From: Sphingobacteriaceae bacterium
Lineage (GTDB): Bacteria; Bacteroidota; Bacteroidia; Sphingobacteriales; Sphingobacteriaceae
Length of the DNA stretch: 12,368 nucleotides
Direction of reading: 5' to 3'
Assembly: GCA_947460275.1 (NCBI GenBank)
Contig: CANHHZ010000047.1
Coordinates: 1-12,368 of the forward strand
Shown piece after piece: positions 1 to 7,424 of the stretch. How positions within the stretch are numbered: the first letter of the stretch is position 1; every line of letters begins with the position of its first letter. A program made the translations under genes and the position numbers. The notes under the pieces are model-generated. The model saw only the letters and a program-made list of their open reading frames with translations, did no database searches and had not been told where the DNA came from.

Positions 1-59
1 CATTTTGCATAGCGGCTTTGAACACAAACACAATTAAACACAAGTCAATTAAATCAACA
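1..59 (-). ncRNA. Candidate small RNA / terminated leader, copy A (cut by window edge)
   Basis: Reading the minus strand from the expected start just after the -7 box at 63-70, the sequence runs through a U-rich stretch (TTGTGTTTAATTGTGTTTG) to TGTTCAAAGCCGC. This is the same motif and hairpin 5' arm as in copies B and C. The partner arm would lie beyond position 1, so the terminator cannot be confirmed here. It lies downstream of sbcC. It may be a separate small RNA or the leader of the next minus-strand gene. Confidence 0.4.
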
Positions 60-62
60 CCA

Positions 63-108
63 CAAACTTAGGGGGAATAAAACTATTATTTTGAAATTTG
101 CAAGCTTG
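63..108 (-). promoter_or_regulatory. Dyad-30-TAnnTTTG promoter, copy A
   Basis: The palindrome CAAGCTTG (101-108), preceded in this orientation by AAAATA, is followed after exactly 30 bp by TAAGTTTG (63-70), a perfect Bacteroidota -7 box. No TTG lies at the usual -33 position. It would transcribe toward the left window edge, into candidate RNA A. Confidence 0.55.
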
Positions 109-137
109 TATTTTAATGAGATTTTTTGGCACATAAA

Positions 138-3100
138 TTATTCGATTTGCAGTGCACTGTAGCCCGTTCCAGTTTTTACCAACTTTATTTTAGCGCCAAT
201 TCGGTCTTTCAATTCTCCTACATGCGAAATAATACCAATGGATTTATTTGAGGTATTTTGCATGTCTTCTAAAATAGTAATGGCTTGGTCTAAGGATTCT
301 GGGTCTAAAGTTCCAAAACCTTCATCGATAAACAGAGATTCGATGTTTACGTTTTTAGCTGCCAAATCTGATAAACCAAAAGCGAGGGCCAAACTCAATT
401 TAAACGTTTCTCCACCAGACAAAGAAGTTACCGCTCGTTGCGAATTGCCCATGTATGTGTCGATCACCTTTAAAGTATCCGAATCTGCCTCAGCGTGCAA
501 CAAATACCTATCCGAGAAACTTTGCAACCTGCCATTTCCATAAGCTATTAACTGAGTTAAAGTAAGCTCTTGTACAAAATTAGAGAACTTTTTACCAGTA
601 GCATCACCAATTAACATGTTCATTTTGGTCCACAGATTCAATTCTCTTTGTAAGCCTTCTAAAATTAGCTGGTTGGCCTGTTGCTTTTGCCTATTTGCTT
701 CATCTAATTTTATTTTATTTTCAATTTCCCACGTTTGACGAGTTTGTTGTTCAATTTTTTCGATTAATGTATCCATTTCGGCAGTAACTTCTGCTAAGGA
801 CACCGCTTTATCATCCTTTTGAAGAGCTGAGGCTAAATCTTTAGCTAAAGTTTCTGCATTTGTTTTTAAAGCTACCTCATCATTGTTCAAATTTTGGAGC
901 GTATTTCTTAGTTGGCTAGCTTCTAACTCGTTTAAAATTAACTTACTTAAATCCATCCAATTCGCTATACCTAATGGATTTAACTTTTGGCTAAGTTCAG
1001 TTATCATTTGCTCAAGCAAGTTATTTAGAGTGACTTTTTCATTTTCAGACTTTTCCAAAAGTGCTAATTCTGCCTCTAATTTTAACTTTGCAGAAGTAAA
1101 AGATTGCTTTCGATTTGCAATTTCAGTGATGATATCCTCTCCCGAATACAGTGCTAATCTTGCAGATTTTACCGCAGCTACATTCTTTTTAAGTTCCAGC
1201 CATTCTTCATAAACAACTTCTAATTCCTTGATAATGAATTGAGCTTGCAAGGCTTTCTCCAACTCATTTAATTGGTCTTGATAATTCTCAATTTCTTTAA
1301 ACTTTTTATTCAATTCCGCTATCGGCTGATTTTTATCCCACTTCAATATTGCGGCTAATTGATCAATCTTGTTTAAATTAAGTTGGTATTTTGCTTCTTC
1401 TGGCGCTAATAACTTTTGCTCATCAGCCAAGTTGTTGAGAATTGAATTTATTGTGGCTTCTAACTTGTTTTTGTGATCTTTTAAGCTATTCAATTGCTGT
1501 TCTAAATTGTTAAAAGCTCTTTGCTGGGCATCTAAAAGGATTTCCTTATGCGCTTCAACATAGGGATGATTGGTTGAACCACACAAAGGACAAGGGCAAT
1601 TTTCTTTCAACTCGGCTCTCAAGCCATCTAGGTCTTTAATTTTTCTAGATTCTTCAATTTGGGTTTTTGCTTGTTGAAACTTTTCCAACAAATCGACCTC
1701 TTGATTTTTAATTTTAACCAAATCTTGGTTCATGGCATCTATATTTTGGCCATGTGATAAAATCCTATTTTTACGTTGGCTTAGGGATTCTAAAGCCATA
1801 TCTGCCAGCTTTCTTTCTCCAATCAAATCGCTTGCAGGTATTCTAAGCTTGGTATTTCTTTCCCTTTCGGTGAGTAATTCGGCTTGCGATGTCACTTTAA
1901 CGGCTAAAGACTTTTGTTGGATCTGTTCTAAAAACTGCTGCAGCTGATTATAAATATCTTCCGTACCATTTAGCTCGCAACCAAGTGCTTTGAGCTGCTT
2001 TTGGCGATCACCTAAAATAGCATGTTTGGTAGATTTAGTGTTTTCAATAGTTTTTTCTTTCTCTAAAAATTCCAAAATTTTAGTTTGGAAGTCGTTTAAT
2101 TCATTTTCAAAATTTGCTGGGGTAACTTCTTTATTGAGTAAACTCGAAGCAGCAGATAAAATATCGCTTAGTTGTTGTTTTAACGTTTTTGTACTCGAAA
2201 GCAAATCTACTATCGATTTTGACAATGTAGTTTCTTTGTCTTGATTTTGTATTAAAAAATCATATTCTTCCCTAAAAACTACGAATTTATTGTGTGTATC
2301 TAATTTGGCAATTACAGGCGCTAATTCTGCTCGCTTTTGTGCCAGGTTAATGGATGTAGTTTTTAATTCCGCTTGCTTAAGAAGTAGTTTTTCGATGTTA
2401 ATTTTCAGATCCTTTTTAAGGGCTAGCTCCTCTTTTTTTGAGTTATTAGTTCCTAACAAGGGTTTTATGTTTTCGAGCTCTTGCTGTATAGCGAGCAATT
2501 CTTCTTGTTGCAGTAAAATGTTTTCGCCCATTTTTATGCGGTGGTCTCCCTCCTTCTTTTTGGCTAAACTAAATCTATCGAAAACCTTTTTACCTATTGA
2601 CCTATAAATAGAAGTGCCGGTGATATCCTCCAACAAAGCATTTCGTTCATCTTTTTTTGCCAAAAGCAATTTAGAGAATTGTCCCTGTGCTAAAATCATC
2701 GATTGCACAAATTGCTCATAGTTCAAGCCAATGATTTTCTCTATTTCCTTAGGTACATCCGAAATTTTATTAGAAATAATGGTGTTGTTGTTTGTCACAT
2801 CTACAATTTCATGTAAACGCTCTTTTAATGTACCAGTGCTGGCCCTACTCATTGACCAATTGGCTCTATATTGTATCTCGTTTACAATAAATTCGACTTC
2901 CGCAAAACAATCTTTAGCATGTTTAGTTAACACTACGCCTTCTTCTTCCACTACGGTTTTGGAAATTGATTTATCTATTCTGGGAATGCGATTGTATAAT
3001 GCTAAGGTTATTACATCTAACAAGGTCGACTTGCCGGCGCCTGTAGGCCCAGTGATGACAAACAAGCCTGAGTCGGCCAATACCCCATTCACGAAGTCAA

Positions 3101-3158
3101 CAGCATGCTCTCCTTTGAGCGAGTGTATATTTTTAAGTTTTATGCTACAAATTTTCAT
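138..3158 (-). CDS. sbcC: SbcC, ATPase subunit of the SbcCD DNA-end nuclease
   Basis: This is the SMC/Rad50-type ATPase of the SbcCD complex, which with SbcD opens hairpins and degrades blocked or double-stranded DNA ends in the cytoplasm. The 1006 residues show the expected order: N-terminal Walker A GPTGAGKST (37-45), a long Glu/Lys/Gln-rich coiled coil, a zinc hook CPLC (523-526) at the mid-point, a second coiled coil, the ABC signature LSGGE (913-917), then Walker B LFIDE (942-946) followed by GFGTLD. Length is close to the E. coli protein (about 1050 residues). Nothing essential is missing. It follows sbcD by 27 nt and should be co-transcribed with it. The chosen ATG gives the canonical MKICSIKLKNIHSL start of the family. 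No terminator hairpin lies directly after its stop; the next hairpin downstream is the one at the window edge. Identification is certain at family level. Confidence 0.97.
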   Translation of the reverse strand: MKICSIKLKNIHSLKGEHAVDFVNGVLADSGLFVITGPTGAGKSTLLDVITLALYNRIPRIDKSISKTVVEEEGVVLTKHAKDCFAEVEFIVNEIQYRANWSMSRASTGTLKERLHEIVDVTNNNTIISNKISDVPKEIEKIIGLNYEQFVQSMILAQGQFSKLLLAKKDERNALLEDITGTSIYRSIGKKVFDRFSLAKKKEGDHRIKMGENILLQQEELLAIQQELENIKPLLGTNNSKKEELALKKDLKINIEKLLLKQAELKTTSINLAQKRAELAPVIAKLDTHNKFVVFREEYDFLIQNQDKETTLSKSIVDLLSSTKTLKQQLSDILSAASSLLNKEVTPANFENELNDFQTKILEFLEKEKTIENTKSTKHAILGDRQKQLKALGCELNGTEDIYNQLQQFLEQIQQKSLAVKVTSQAELLTERERNTKLRIPASDLIGERKLADMALESLSQRKNRILSHGQNIDAMNQDLVKIKNQEVDLLEKFQQAKTQIEESRKIKDLDGLRAELKENCPCPLCGSTNHPYVEAHKEILLDAQQRAFNNLEQQLNSLKDHKNKLEATINSILNNLADEQKLLAPEEAKYQLNLNKIDQLAAILKWDKNQPIAELNKKFKEIENYQDQLNELEKALQAQFIIKELEVVYEEWLELKKNVAAVKSARLALYSGEDIITEIANRKQSFTSAKLKLEAELALLEKSENEKVTLNNLLEQMITELSQKLNPLGIANWMDLSKLILNELEASQLRNTLQNLNNDEVALKTNAETLAKDLASALQKDDKAVSLAEVTAEMDTLIEKIEQQTRQTWEIENKIKLDEANRQKQQANQLILEGLQRELNLWTKMNMLIGDATGKKFSNFVQELTLTQLIAYGNGRLQSFSDRYLLHAEADSDTLKVIDTYMGNSQRAVTSLSGGETFKLSLALAFGLSDLAAKNVNIESLFIDEGFGTLDPESLDQAITILEDMQNTSNKSIGIISHVGELKDRIGAKIKLVKTGTGYSALQIE

Positions 3159-3185
3159 TGCAAAAGTTAACGTTAAATGGGCCGA

Positions 3186-4391
3186 TTAATTATTGTCTTC
3201 TAAAATTTCGCGAAAAGCATTTAAAAGCTCATCCACATGATCTTTTTCAAGCGATGGATCTTGCTCCAATCTTTTCTTAAACAAATCGATAGGTTGAAAT
3301 TGACTAATATCCTCTCCATTATTTAACAAAGCTCCCGTACCTTGAACTTTATGCTTGAATTCTATTTTACCTTTAACAATTTGTAATCCTTCGTATTCGG
3401 CGGTGCTCAACAATTCATCTAATTCTTTAACCTTAGCTATGCTCTCCTGTTCTTCTATAATTTGAAGCTCTATCAAGTCGGGCAAAACTGTGGTAGGTAC
3501 ATGCTTAGAAAGTTTATCTAAAGCCTCATTAAGCGTACCTTTTAGGGTAATTAATTTCCTAAAAGCAGGAATATTTATGGATTGCACATTAAATTGATCG
3601 TTTTCGACCGTTAAAACAATTACCCGTTTGGTATCTTCTTTTTCACTAAAACTTAAAGGAATAGGCGAACCGCTGTATTGAACATTTTCATTTCCAACAG
3701 CTTGTGGTTTGTGGATATGCCCCAAAGCCACGTAAGAAGTGTTGGCACCAAAAATATTAACATCAATACCAGCTTGATTTCCAATTTGAATTTCGCGTTC
3801 ACTTTCGGTTGTTTCTGCGCCTTGGGCAAACAAATGCGCCATGACCAGCAGTGGAGTATCCGAAAAGTGCAGTTGATGATGATGAGACACTTGCTGAAAA
3901 TAAGTAGCCAAACCTGCTCTAATTTGCACAATTTTATCGTCGTAAGTTTCGCCAGCTAGCGCTTGCCTAATGTCTCTATCTCTAAGGTAGGGTACAGCAG
4001 CGATTACAACTTTTTGATTGTTTTTTTCGACAGTAAAAAACAGTTCGTCTATTGACTCTGGGGATCCACCAACAATAGTCACATCCAAAATTTCAAGCAA
4101 CTCTTTAGGCGCATTTAATACTTGTGCAGAGTCGTGGTTTCCTCCAGTAATCATTACCTTACAGTTGAGTGGTATCATGCGTTTTAAAAACATGTAATAT
4201 TGTCGCATGGCTTGTTGCGAAGGGTTAGCTTGGTCAAATAAGTCGCCCGACATTAGTAAAACATCAATTTCTTCTTCTTTAATTACTTTGATCAACCAAT
4301 CAAAAAACAGCTCCATATCCTCATGAAAGTCTACTTTAAGTAACTGTTTACCGATATGAAAATCGGAAGTGTGTAAAATTTTTAATGCCAT
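3186..4391 (-). CDS. sbcD: SbcD, Mre11-like nuclease subunit of SbcCD
   Basis: This is the metallophosphoesterase (Mre11-type) nuclease partner of SbcC; it supplies the Mn-dependent exo- and endonuclease active site. The 401 residues carry all the metal-binding motifs: D10 and H12 in HTSDFHIGK, GD at 49-50 (LLMSGDLFD), GNHD at 84-87, H186 in MAHLF, and GHIH with H225 and H227. The remaining C-terminal half matches the capping domain and the region that binds the SbcC coiled-coil base. Length is normal (E. coli SbcD about 400). It is the first gene of the sbcDC pair, with sbcC starting 27 nt after it. A candidate -7 box TACTTTTG sits about 57 nt upstream of the ATG, downstream of a hairpin terminator, so the operon seems to have its own promoter. 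The ATG leads directly into the conserved first strand (ALKILHTSD). Confidence 0.97.
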   Translation of the reverse strand: MALKILHTSDFHIGKQLLKVDFHEDMELFFDWLIKVIKEEEIDVLLMSGDLFDQANPSQQAMRQYYMFLKRMIPLNCKVMITGGNHDSAQVLNAPKELLEILDVTIVGGSPESIDELFFTVEKNNQKVVIAAVPYLRDRDIRQALAGETYDDKIVQIRAGLATYFQQVSHHHQLHFSDTPLLVMAHLFAQGAETTESEREIQIGNQAGIDVNIFGANTSYVALGHIHKPQAVGNENVQYSGSPIPLSFSEKEDTKRVIVLTVENDQFNVQSINIPAFRKLITLKGTLNEALDKLSKHVPTTVLPDLIELQIIEEQESIAKVKELDELLSTAEYEGLQIVKGKIEFKHKVQGTGALLNNGEDISQFQPIDLFKKRLEQDPSLEKDHVDELLNAFREILEDNN

Positions 4392-4447
4392 GACCGAGCT
4401 CTTAGGTTAATTATTAAATATGCGTTATTATTTTGTATGGCTAAAGC

Positions 4448-4455
4448 CAAAAGTA
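4448..4455 (-). promoter_or_regulatory. Candidate -7 box of the sbcDC operon
   Basis: TACTTTTG on the minus strand matches TAnnTTTG, lies 56 bp before the sbcD ATG, and is downstream of the copy B terminator. No dyad and no clear -33 TTG accompany it. Confidence 0.4.
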
Positions 4456-4482
4456 ATCTTCTACAATAAATGTGCATTTAGT

Positions 4483-4513
4483 AAAATTAAGCCGCCATAT
4501 AAAATGGCGGCTT
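4483..4513 (-). terminator. Intrinsic terminator of candidate RNA B
   Basis: The minus-strand hairpin has a 10-bp stem (AAGCCGCCAT pairing with ATGGCGGCTT, 4489-4513), a 5-nt loop, and a TTAATTTTAC tail. It can end RNA B, or transcripts reading through from the DUF262 gene. On the plus strand the tail is poor (TTTGAAC), so it acts mainly leftward. Confidence 0.65.
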
Positions 4514-4549
4514 TGAACAAAAAAACACAATCAGATGAAATGAACAACG
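4483..4549 (-). ncRNA. Candidate small RNA, copy B
   Basis: A dyad-type promoter (4553-4598) is followed by a U-rich leader, TTGTGTTTTTTTGTTCAAAG, then a 10-bp hairpin (4489-4513) and a U-rich tail, giving a predicted RNA of about 67 nt. It contains no credible ORF. A separate TAnnTTTG box for sbcD lies past the hairpin, which favours an independent small RNA over an sbcD leader. The leader motif and hairpin position repeat in copies A and C, while the region between box and motif diverges in sequence. The target and function are unknown. Confidence 0.5.
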
Positions 4550-4552
4550 ATA

Positions 4553-4598
4553 CAAAATTATGAGTAATAAAGCGATTGTTTTTTATTTTGCAAGCTTG
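4553..4598 (-). promoter_or_regulatory. Dyad-30-TAnnTTTG promoter, copy B
   Basis: CAAGCTTG (4591-4598) is followed at 30 bp by TAATTTTG (4553-4560), a perfect -7 box. The predicted start near 4549 leads into candidate RNA B, whose hairpin terminator ends before the sbcD promoter box. Confidence 0.55.
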
Positions 4599-4736
4599 TT
4601 TTTTAAAAAAAATAATTGAGCCCATTTAAATATGGTCTATTTAACGCTATTTGTTAATTACACTTATATTCAAGCTTAATAAACTATAAATCTGGCAATA
4701 ACTATTCATTAAGATTTGGGGTGAATGGCACCTAAT

Positions 4737-7013
4737 TTATCTAATAAACATATATTCTCCTAAATCTAATACAGCTATGATTTCCATCATGATAGTTTCT
4801 TTTTTTGCTGTATCGTTATAAGTTGTATAACAGTAACCGGCATACGTTCGAATTCTGTTATAGTGTATCCCCCTTCCAAATTGGGAATCATTTGGATCTG
4901 TTTTAAATATTTTATTTAAAAACTCATTTCCAGGGATTAAATCATTGTAATTATCTATAATAAACCTTAAAAAACGCTCGTATACTTCTGTGGTGTTTGG
5001 CTTATTAGTAACAATATAAGAGAAATTACCAACCCTTAAACCTATCAATTGCGAGTTTAGAGTAATATCATTTATTTCTTGATCAATTACCTCTTGTTCA
5101 ACATCATCTGCCTCATCGATAGGTAAGGCTTGAACTGGGTAATTAACTATTATATTTTCGTCTTCTGAATTTCCCGATGAATCATCAATTAAAATAGAAA
5201 GTTGATCAACTAAAACTGATGTTAATTTAGCTTTTCTTTGTTCGTGAAATTGAAGAAAATCGACCAAAGCTAATGAAGTGTCTTCAGCAATATGATTAAA
5301 TTTTTTATAGAAGTTTGAGTCTGTGTGACTGGCAACATATTCCTCTAATTCTCTATCTCTTTTAAGAGCTCTGTTATCTTCTTCTGTGGAAAAACACAAA
5401 TTAGCAATGGTATTTATTTTTGGCTCAACTTGATCTTTAAAATTTATGATTGGTGGAAAATTGTCGGCAATTAGTTTAGACTTAGGATGCAAATGATCTT
5501 TATCGTAAGATTGATAAGCATACGGTAAATCTCTATAAATTAAGGAAAGAACTAACCAAGAGTCACTTTCTTGGTATTCTTTATCTAACCAAGATTCAAC
5601 TACATCAGAATTGACCGTATACAATACTTTTTTCTGTTTATCTTTTATGCCATTAACTAAAATTTGATAATTAAAATTTTGATTTCGTAATTTAAAAATT
5701 CCATCATTACTTACCGACTCTCTTAATTGGGTAAGTAAGGTATCACCATGAGAACCAAAAACCTTTTGTAGTAAGGAAACATAAATGAAATTTTGTGCAT
5801 CTGCTCTAGAGCTCTTATCCAAAACACCCCCCTTAAATATATGATATATTATGGGAATGAGCACATTCTTCGATTTTAATACTTGATTATCAATTTTTAA
5901 TTCATTTTTTAAAAATTGGAAGGTTTTTAATATGGCAGTTCTAATATCCATACTACCATCTTTCTTTTCAAATGCTGTAATAATTGTTTGAATCGTTTCA
6001 GTTTTAAAATTACCAACTTTGAAAAGTATGGGGCTATTAGTTAAATATAAACACGCCCTCATTACAAAATCTGTATCTATTTCATATTTAAGTTCAAGAA
6101 CATCCCTAATTAAGTCGTCAATTTTTTCTCTTGCCTCTTCCCATTGAGAAACAATAGTAGAAAATAACAAATCGGATTTTGAAAGAACCTTCCCACCACT
6201 GTTTATTCTTATGAAAATTTCTGCCACCTCATCTAAATTTGGATTAGATATTTCAGAATAATTTATGGTTGGATCAGAGTGAAGTTTATTAATTAATTTT
6301 TGGACACAATGAAAAACTTTCATTTGATTTGCTGCAGTATTTTCAAAAAACAGATTCCAAACCTCATCGCTAACAATACTTCGAAAGCTAGATTCAAACT
6401 TTTCAGCTTGTTGATCTACCCATTCTTTACTCATTAAATCATGTACCTTGTACCAAGCAGAACATCCGTTGGCATTGGCTTTTAATACATCATCTTCAGA
6501 CATCATTTTAAACCAAACTAAACTTGCTTCCTCTTCATTGGCTATTACATCCTTTTTTTCAATAGCAGCATTATTTAAAAAATTACCTAAAAAATTAAAG
6601 TACAAATACCGCTTTACATAAGCATTTGGATTATTTACTCTTGCTCTATTTTTTTTTCGGGTAAAAGAACCTTGCGTGGCTAAATAGATTGATGTGATTC
6701 GCTGTTGCCCATCTAAAACCGCTTGTAAAGATGCATCAGCCACATTTGGTCTGGGTCTTTTTTTATTAAACATCCCATCGCTAAGTTCGTTGTATTCTCT
6801 TAAAAGCTCATAAAATTGATAATCATTAATTTTTTCATTAGGAATGTCCCAAATTAAAAAAGTGCCAATTGGATAATCAGCATAAATTGAGTCGAATAAA
6901 TTTTCGATTTTACTTTCATCCCATACATATTTTCTTTGAATGGCTGGCAAACAAATAGTTCCGTTATTTACTTGCTGTACAATTTTATAAATTGTTGTTG
7001 TTTGATACTTCAT
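4737..7013 (-). CDS. DUF262/DUF1524 (GmrSD-like) protein with extra C-terminal domain
   Basis: This 758-residue protein starts with a DUF262 (ParB/sulfiredoxin-like NTPase) domain: PAIQRKYVW (23-31), DGQQR (101-105) and a later IRINSGGKVLSKSDL stretch are its hallmarks. DHLHPKS at 506-512 matches the histidine motif of the DUF1524 HNH-type nuclease domain that follows DUF262 in GmrSD type IV restriction enzymes. After an acidic linker (about 610-645) comes a further domain of about 110 residues (about 645-758) that I do not recognise; it includes the segment RGIHYNRIRTYAGYCY. GmrSD-family enzymes cut modified, for example glucosylated, phage DNA; some DUF262 proteins are parts of other defence systems. 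Here it is a single gene about 345 nt upstream of sbcD, so an accessory defence nuclease is a reasonable inference. Substrate and activity cannot be read from sequence. No clear TAnnTTTG box was found close to its start. Confidence 0.85.
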   Translation of the reverse strand: MKYQTTTIYKIVQQVNNGTICLPAIQRKYVWDESKIENLFDSIYADYPIGTFLIWDIPNEKINDYQFYELLREYNELSDGMFNKKRPRPNVADASLQAVLDGQQRITSIYLATQGSFTRKKNRARVNNPNAYVKRYLYFNFLGNFLNNAAIEKKDVIANEEEASLVWFKMMSEDDVLKANANGCSAWYKVHDLMSKEWVDQQAEKFESSFRSIVSDEVWNLFFENTAANQMKVFHCVQKLINKLHSDPTINYSEISNPNLDEVAEIFIRINSGGKVLSKSDLLFSTIVSQWEEAREKIDDLIRDVLELKYEIDTDFVMRACLYLTNSPILFKVGNFKTETIQTIITAFEKKDGSMDIRTAILKTFQFLKNELKIDNQVLKSKNVLIPIIYHIFKGGVLDKSSRADAQNFIYVSLLQKVFGSHGDTLLTQLRESVSNDGIFKLRNQNFNYQILVNGIKDKQKKVLYTVNSDVVESWLDKEYQESDSWLVLSLIYRDLPYAYQSYDKDHLHPKSKLIADNFPPIINFKDQVEPKINTIANLCFSTEEDNRALKRDRELEEYVASHTDSNFYKKFNHIAEDTSLALVDFLQFHEQRKAKLTSVLVDQLSILIDDSSGNSEDENIIVNYPVQALPIDEADDVEQEVIDQEINDITLNSQLIGLRVGNFSYIVTNKPNTTEVYERFLRFIIDNYNDLIPGNEFLNKIFKTDPNDSQFGRGIHYNRIRTYAGYCYTTYNDTAKKETIMMEIIAVLDLGEYMFIR

Positions 7014-7253
7014 TTATAATCTTTCTCTTTTTTTATAATTGATAATTTAAACTATGTATTTCGTTTAGGTTTGTAGAGCGGTTTATCTTTTTAATAAAAT
7101 TTCAATTAAATAAGGTGATAAGTGTTTATTTTTTAAATTTAAATCAAGTAGATTGCATTTAACTTTAAATTTATGTGACATTGCGTCTTGTCACGTATAA
7201 ATCTGGTGTATTTAACATCAAAACCTATTTTTTCCTGCATTTTTAGCTCTTTG
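7014..7253. other. AT-rich upstream region of the DUF262 gene
   Basis: Apart from the inverted repeat at 7169-7202 and a TTTAAC-containing motif at 7205-7216, this stretch holds no credible ORF, tRNA or clear minus-strand TAnnTTTG box. It is probably the promoter and leader of the DUF262 gene. Confidence 0.4.
7169..7202. repeat. Inverted repeat upstream of the DUF262 gene
   Basis: ATTTATGTGACA (7169-7180) and TGTCACGTATAAAT (7189-7202) are inverted copies, apart from a 2-bp insertion in the right arm, around an 8-bp centre. This could be an operator for a dimeric regulator or a weak RNA hairpin in the DUF262 leader. The spacing between half-sites is too long for a classical CRP site. Confidence 0.4.
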
Positions 7254-7287
7254 TAAAATAAAGTCGCCACCTTTCAATGGCGACTTT
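7254..7287 (-). terminator. Intrinsic terminator of candidate RNA C
   Basis: The minus-strand hairpin has a 10-bp stem (AAAGTCGCCA pairing with TGGCGACTTT, 7260-7287), an 8-nt loop TTGAAAGG, and a TTTATTTTAC tail. It is about 140 nt after the stop of the 363-residue gene and may end that transcript as well. Confidence 0.7.
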
Positions 7288-7315
7288 GAACAAACAAAAA
7301 ACACATTATGAAACA
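7254..7315 (-). ncRNA. Candidate small RNA, copy C
   Basis: It has the same arrangement as copy B: dyad promoter (7319-7364), leader with ATGTGTTTTTTGTTTGTTC then AAAG, a 10-bp hairpin (7260-7287), and a TTTATTTT tail. The predicted length is about 61 nt. The hairpin arms differ from copy B by a compensated change (GCCGCC/GGCGGC against GTCGCC/GGCGAC), and the loop is different, so pairing rather than sequence appears to be kept. It stands about 240 nt before the DUF262 gene start. It could also be an attenuated leader of that gene. Confidence 0.5.
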
Positions 7316-7318
7316 CTG

Positions 7319-7364
7319 CAAAAATCAGTATTATTAAAATAACAAATCTGTTTTTGCAAGCTTG
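7319..7364 (-). promoter_or_regulatory. Dyad-30-GAnnTTTG promoter, copy C
   Basis: CAAGCTTG (7357-7364), flanked by AAAAATA on its upstream side and CAAAAA on its downstream side, is followed at 30 bp by GATTTTTG (7319-7326), which has one mismatch to TAnnTTTG. It leads into candidate RNA C. The box is identical to the one upstream of the vWA gene. Confidence 0.5.
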
Positions 7365-7424
7365 TATTTTTGAAGAAATTTAACTGAAATATTTTTTGAC
7401 AATTGAGGTTAGCAAAGATATGAT

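Noticed and set aside
238..2607. Several plus-strand ORFs of 70-110 codons inside sbcC
   Set aside because: They are antisense shadows of a fully intact sbcC frame, have Ser/Phe/Leu-rich translations typical of reversed coiled-coil codons, and have no promoter or family match.
2731..3189. 152-codon plus-strand ORF over the start of sbcC
   Set aside because: It is antisense to the Walker A region of sbcC; its length comes from codon bias of the real gene.
3653..3959. Two overlapping ORFs within sbcD (one on each strand)
   Set aside because: Both lie fully within the SbcD frame, which carries all phosphoesterase motifs through this part.
4504..4520. tRNA-like GTTCAAA sequence in the small-RNA cassettes
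   Set aside because: It resembles a T-loop, but no acceptor, D or anticodon arms can be drawn around it.
4671..4678. CAAGCTTA upstream of copy B as a further dyad element
   Set aside because: It lacks the final G of the palindrome, and no TAnnTTTG box lies 30 bp away in either direction.
7174..7195. CRP/FNR-type operator TGTGA...TCAC
   Set aside because: The half-sites are separated by 12 bp rather than 6, so it does not fit a classical CRP or FNR site; kept only as an inverted repeat.
1..7364. The three cassettes as a CRISPR array or transposon ends
   Set aside because: They are kilobases apart, all in one orientation, with variable internal sequence, no spacer pattern, no transposase and no target duplication.
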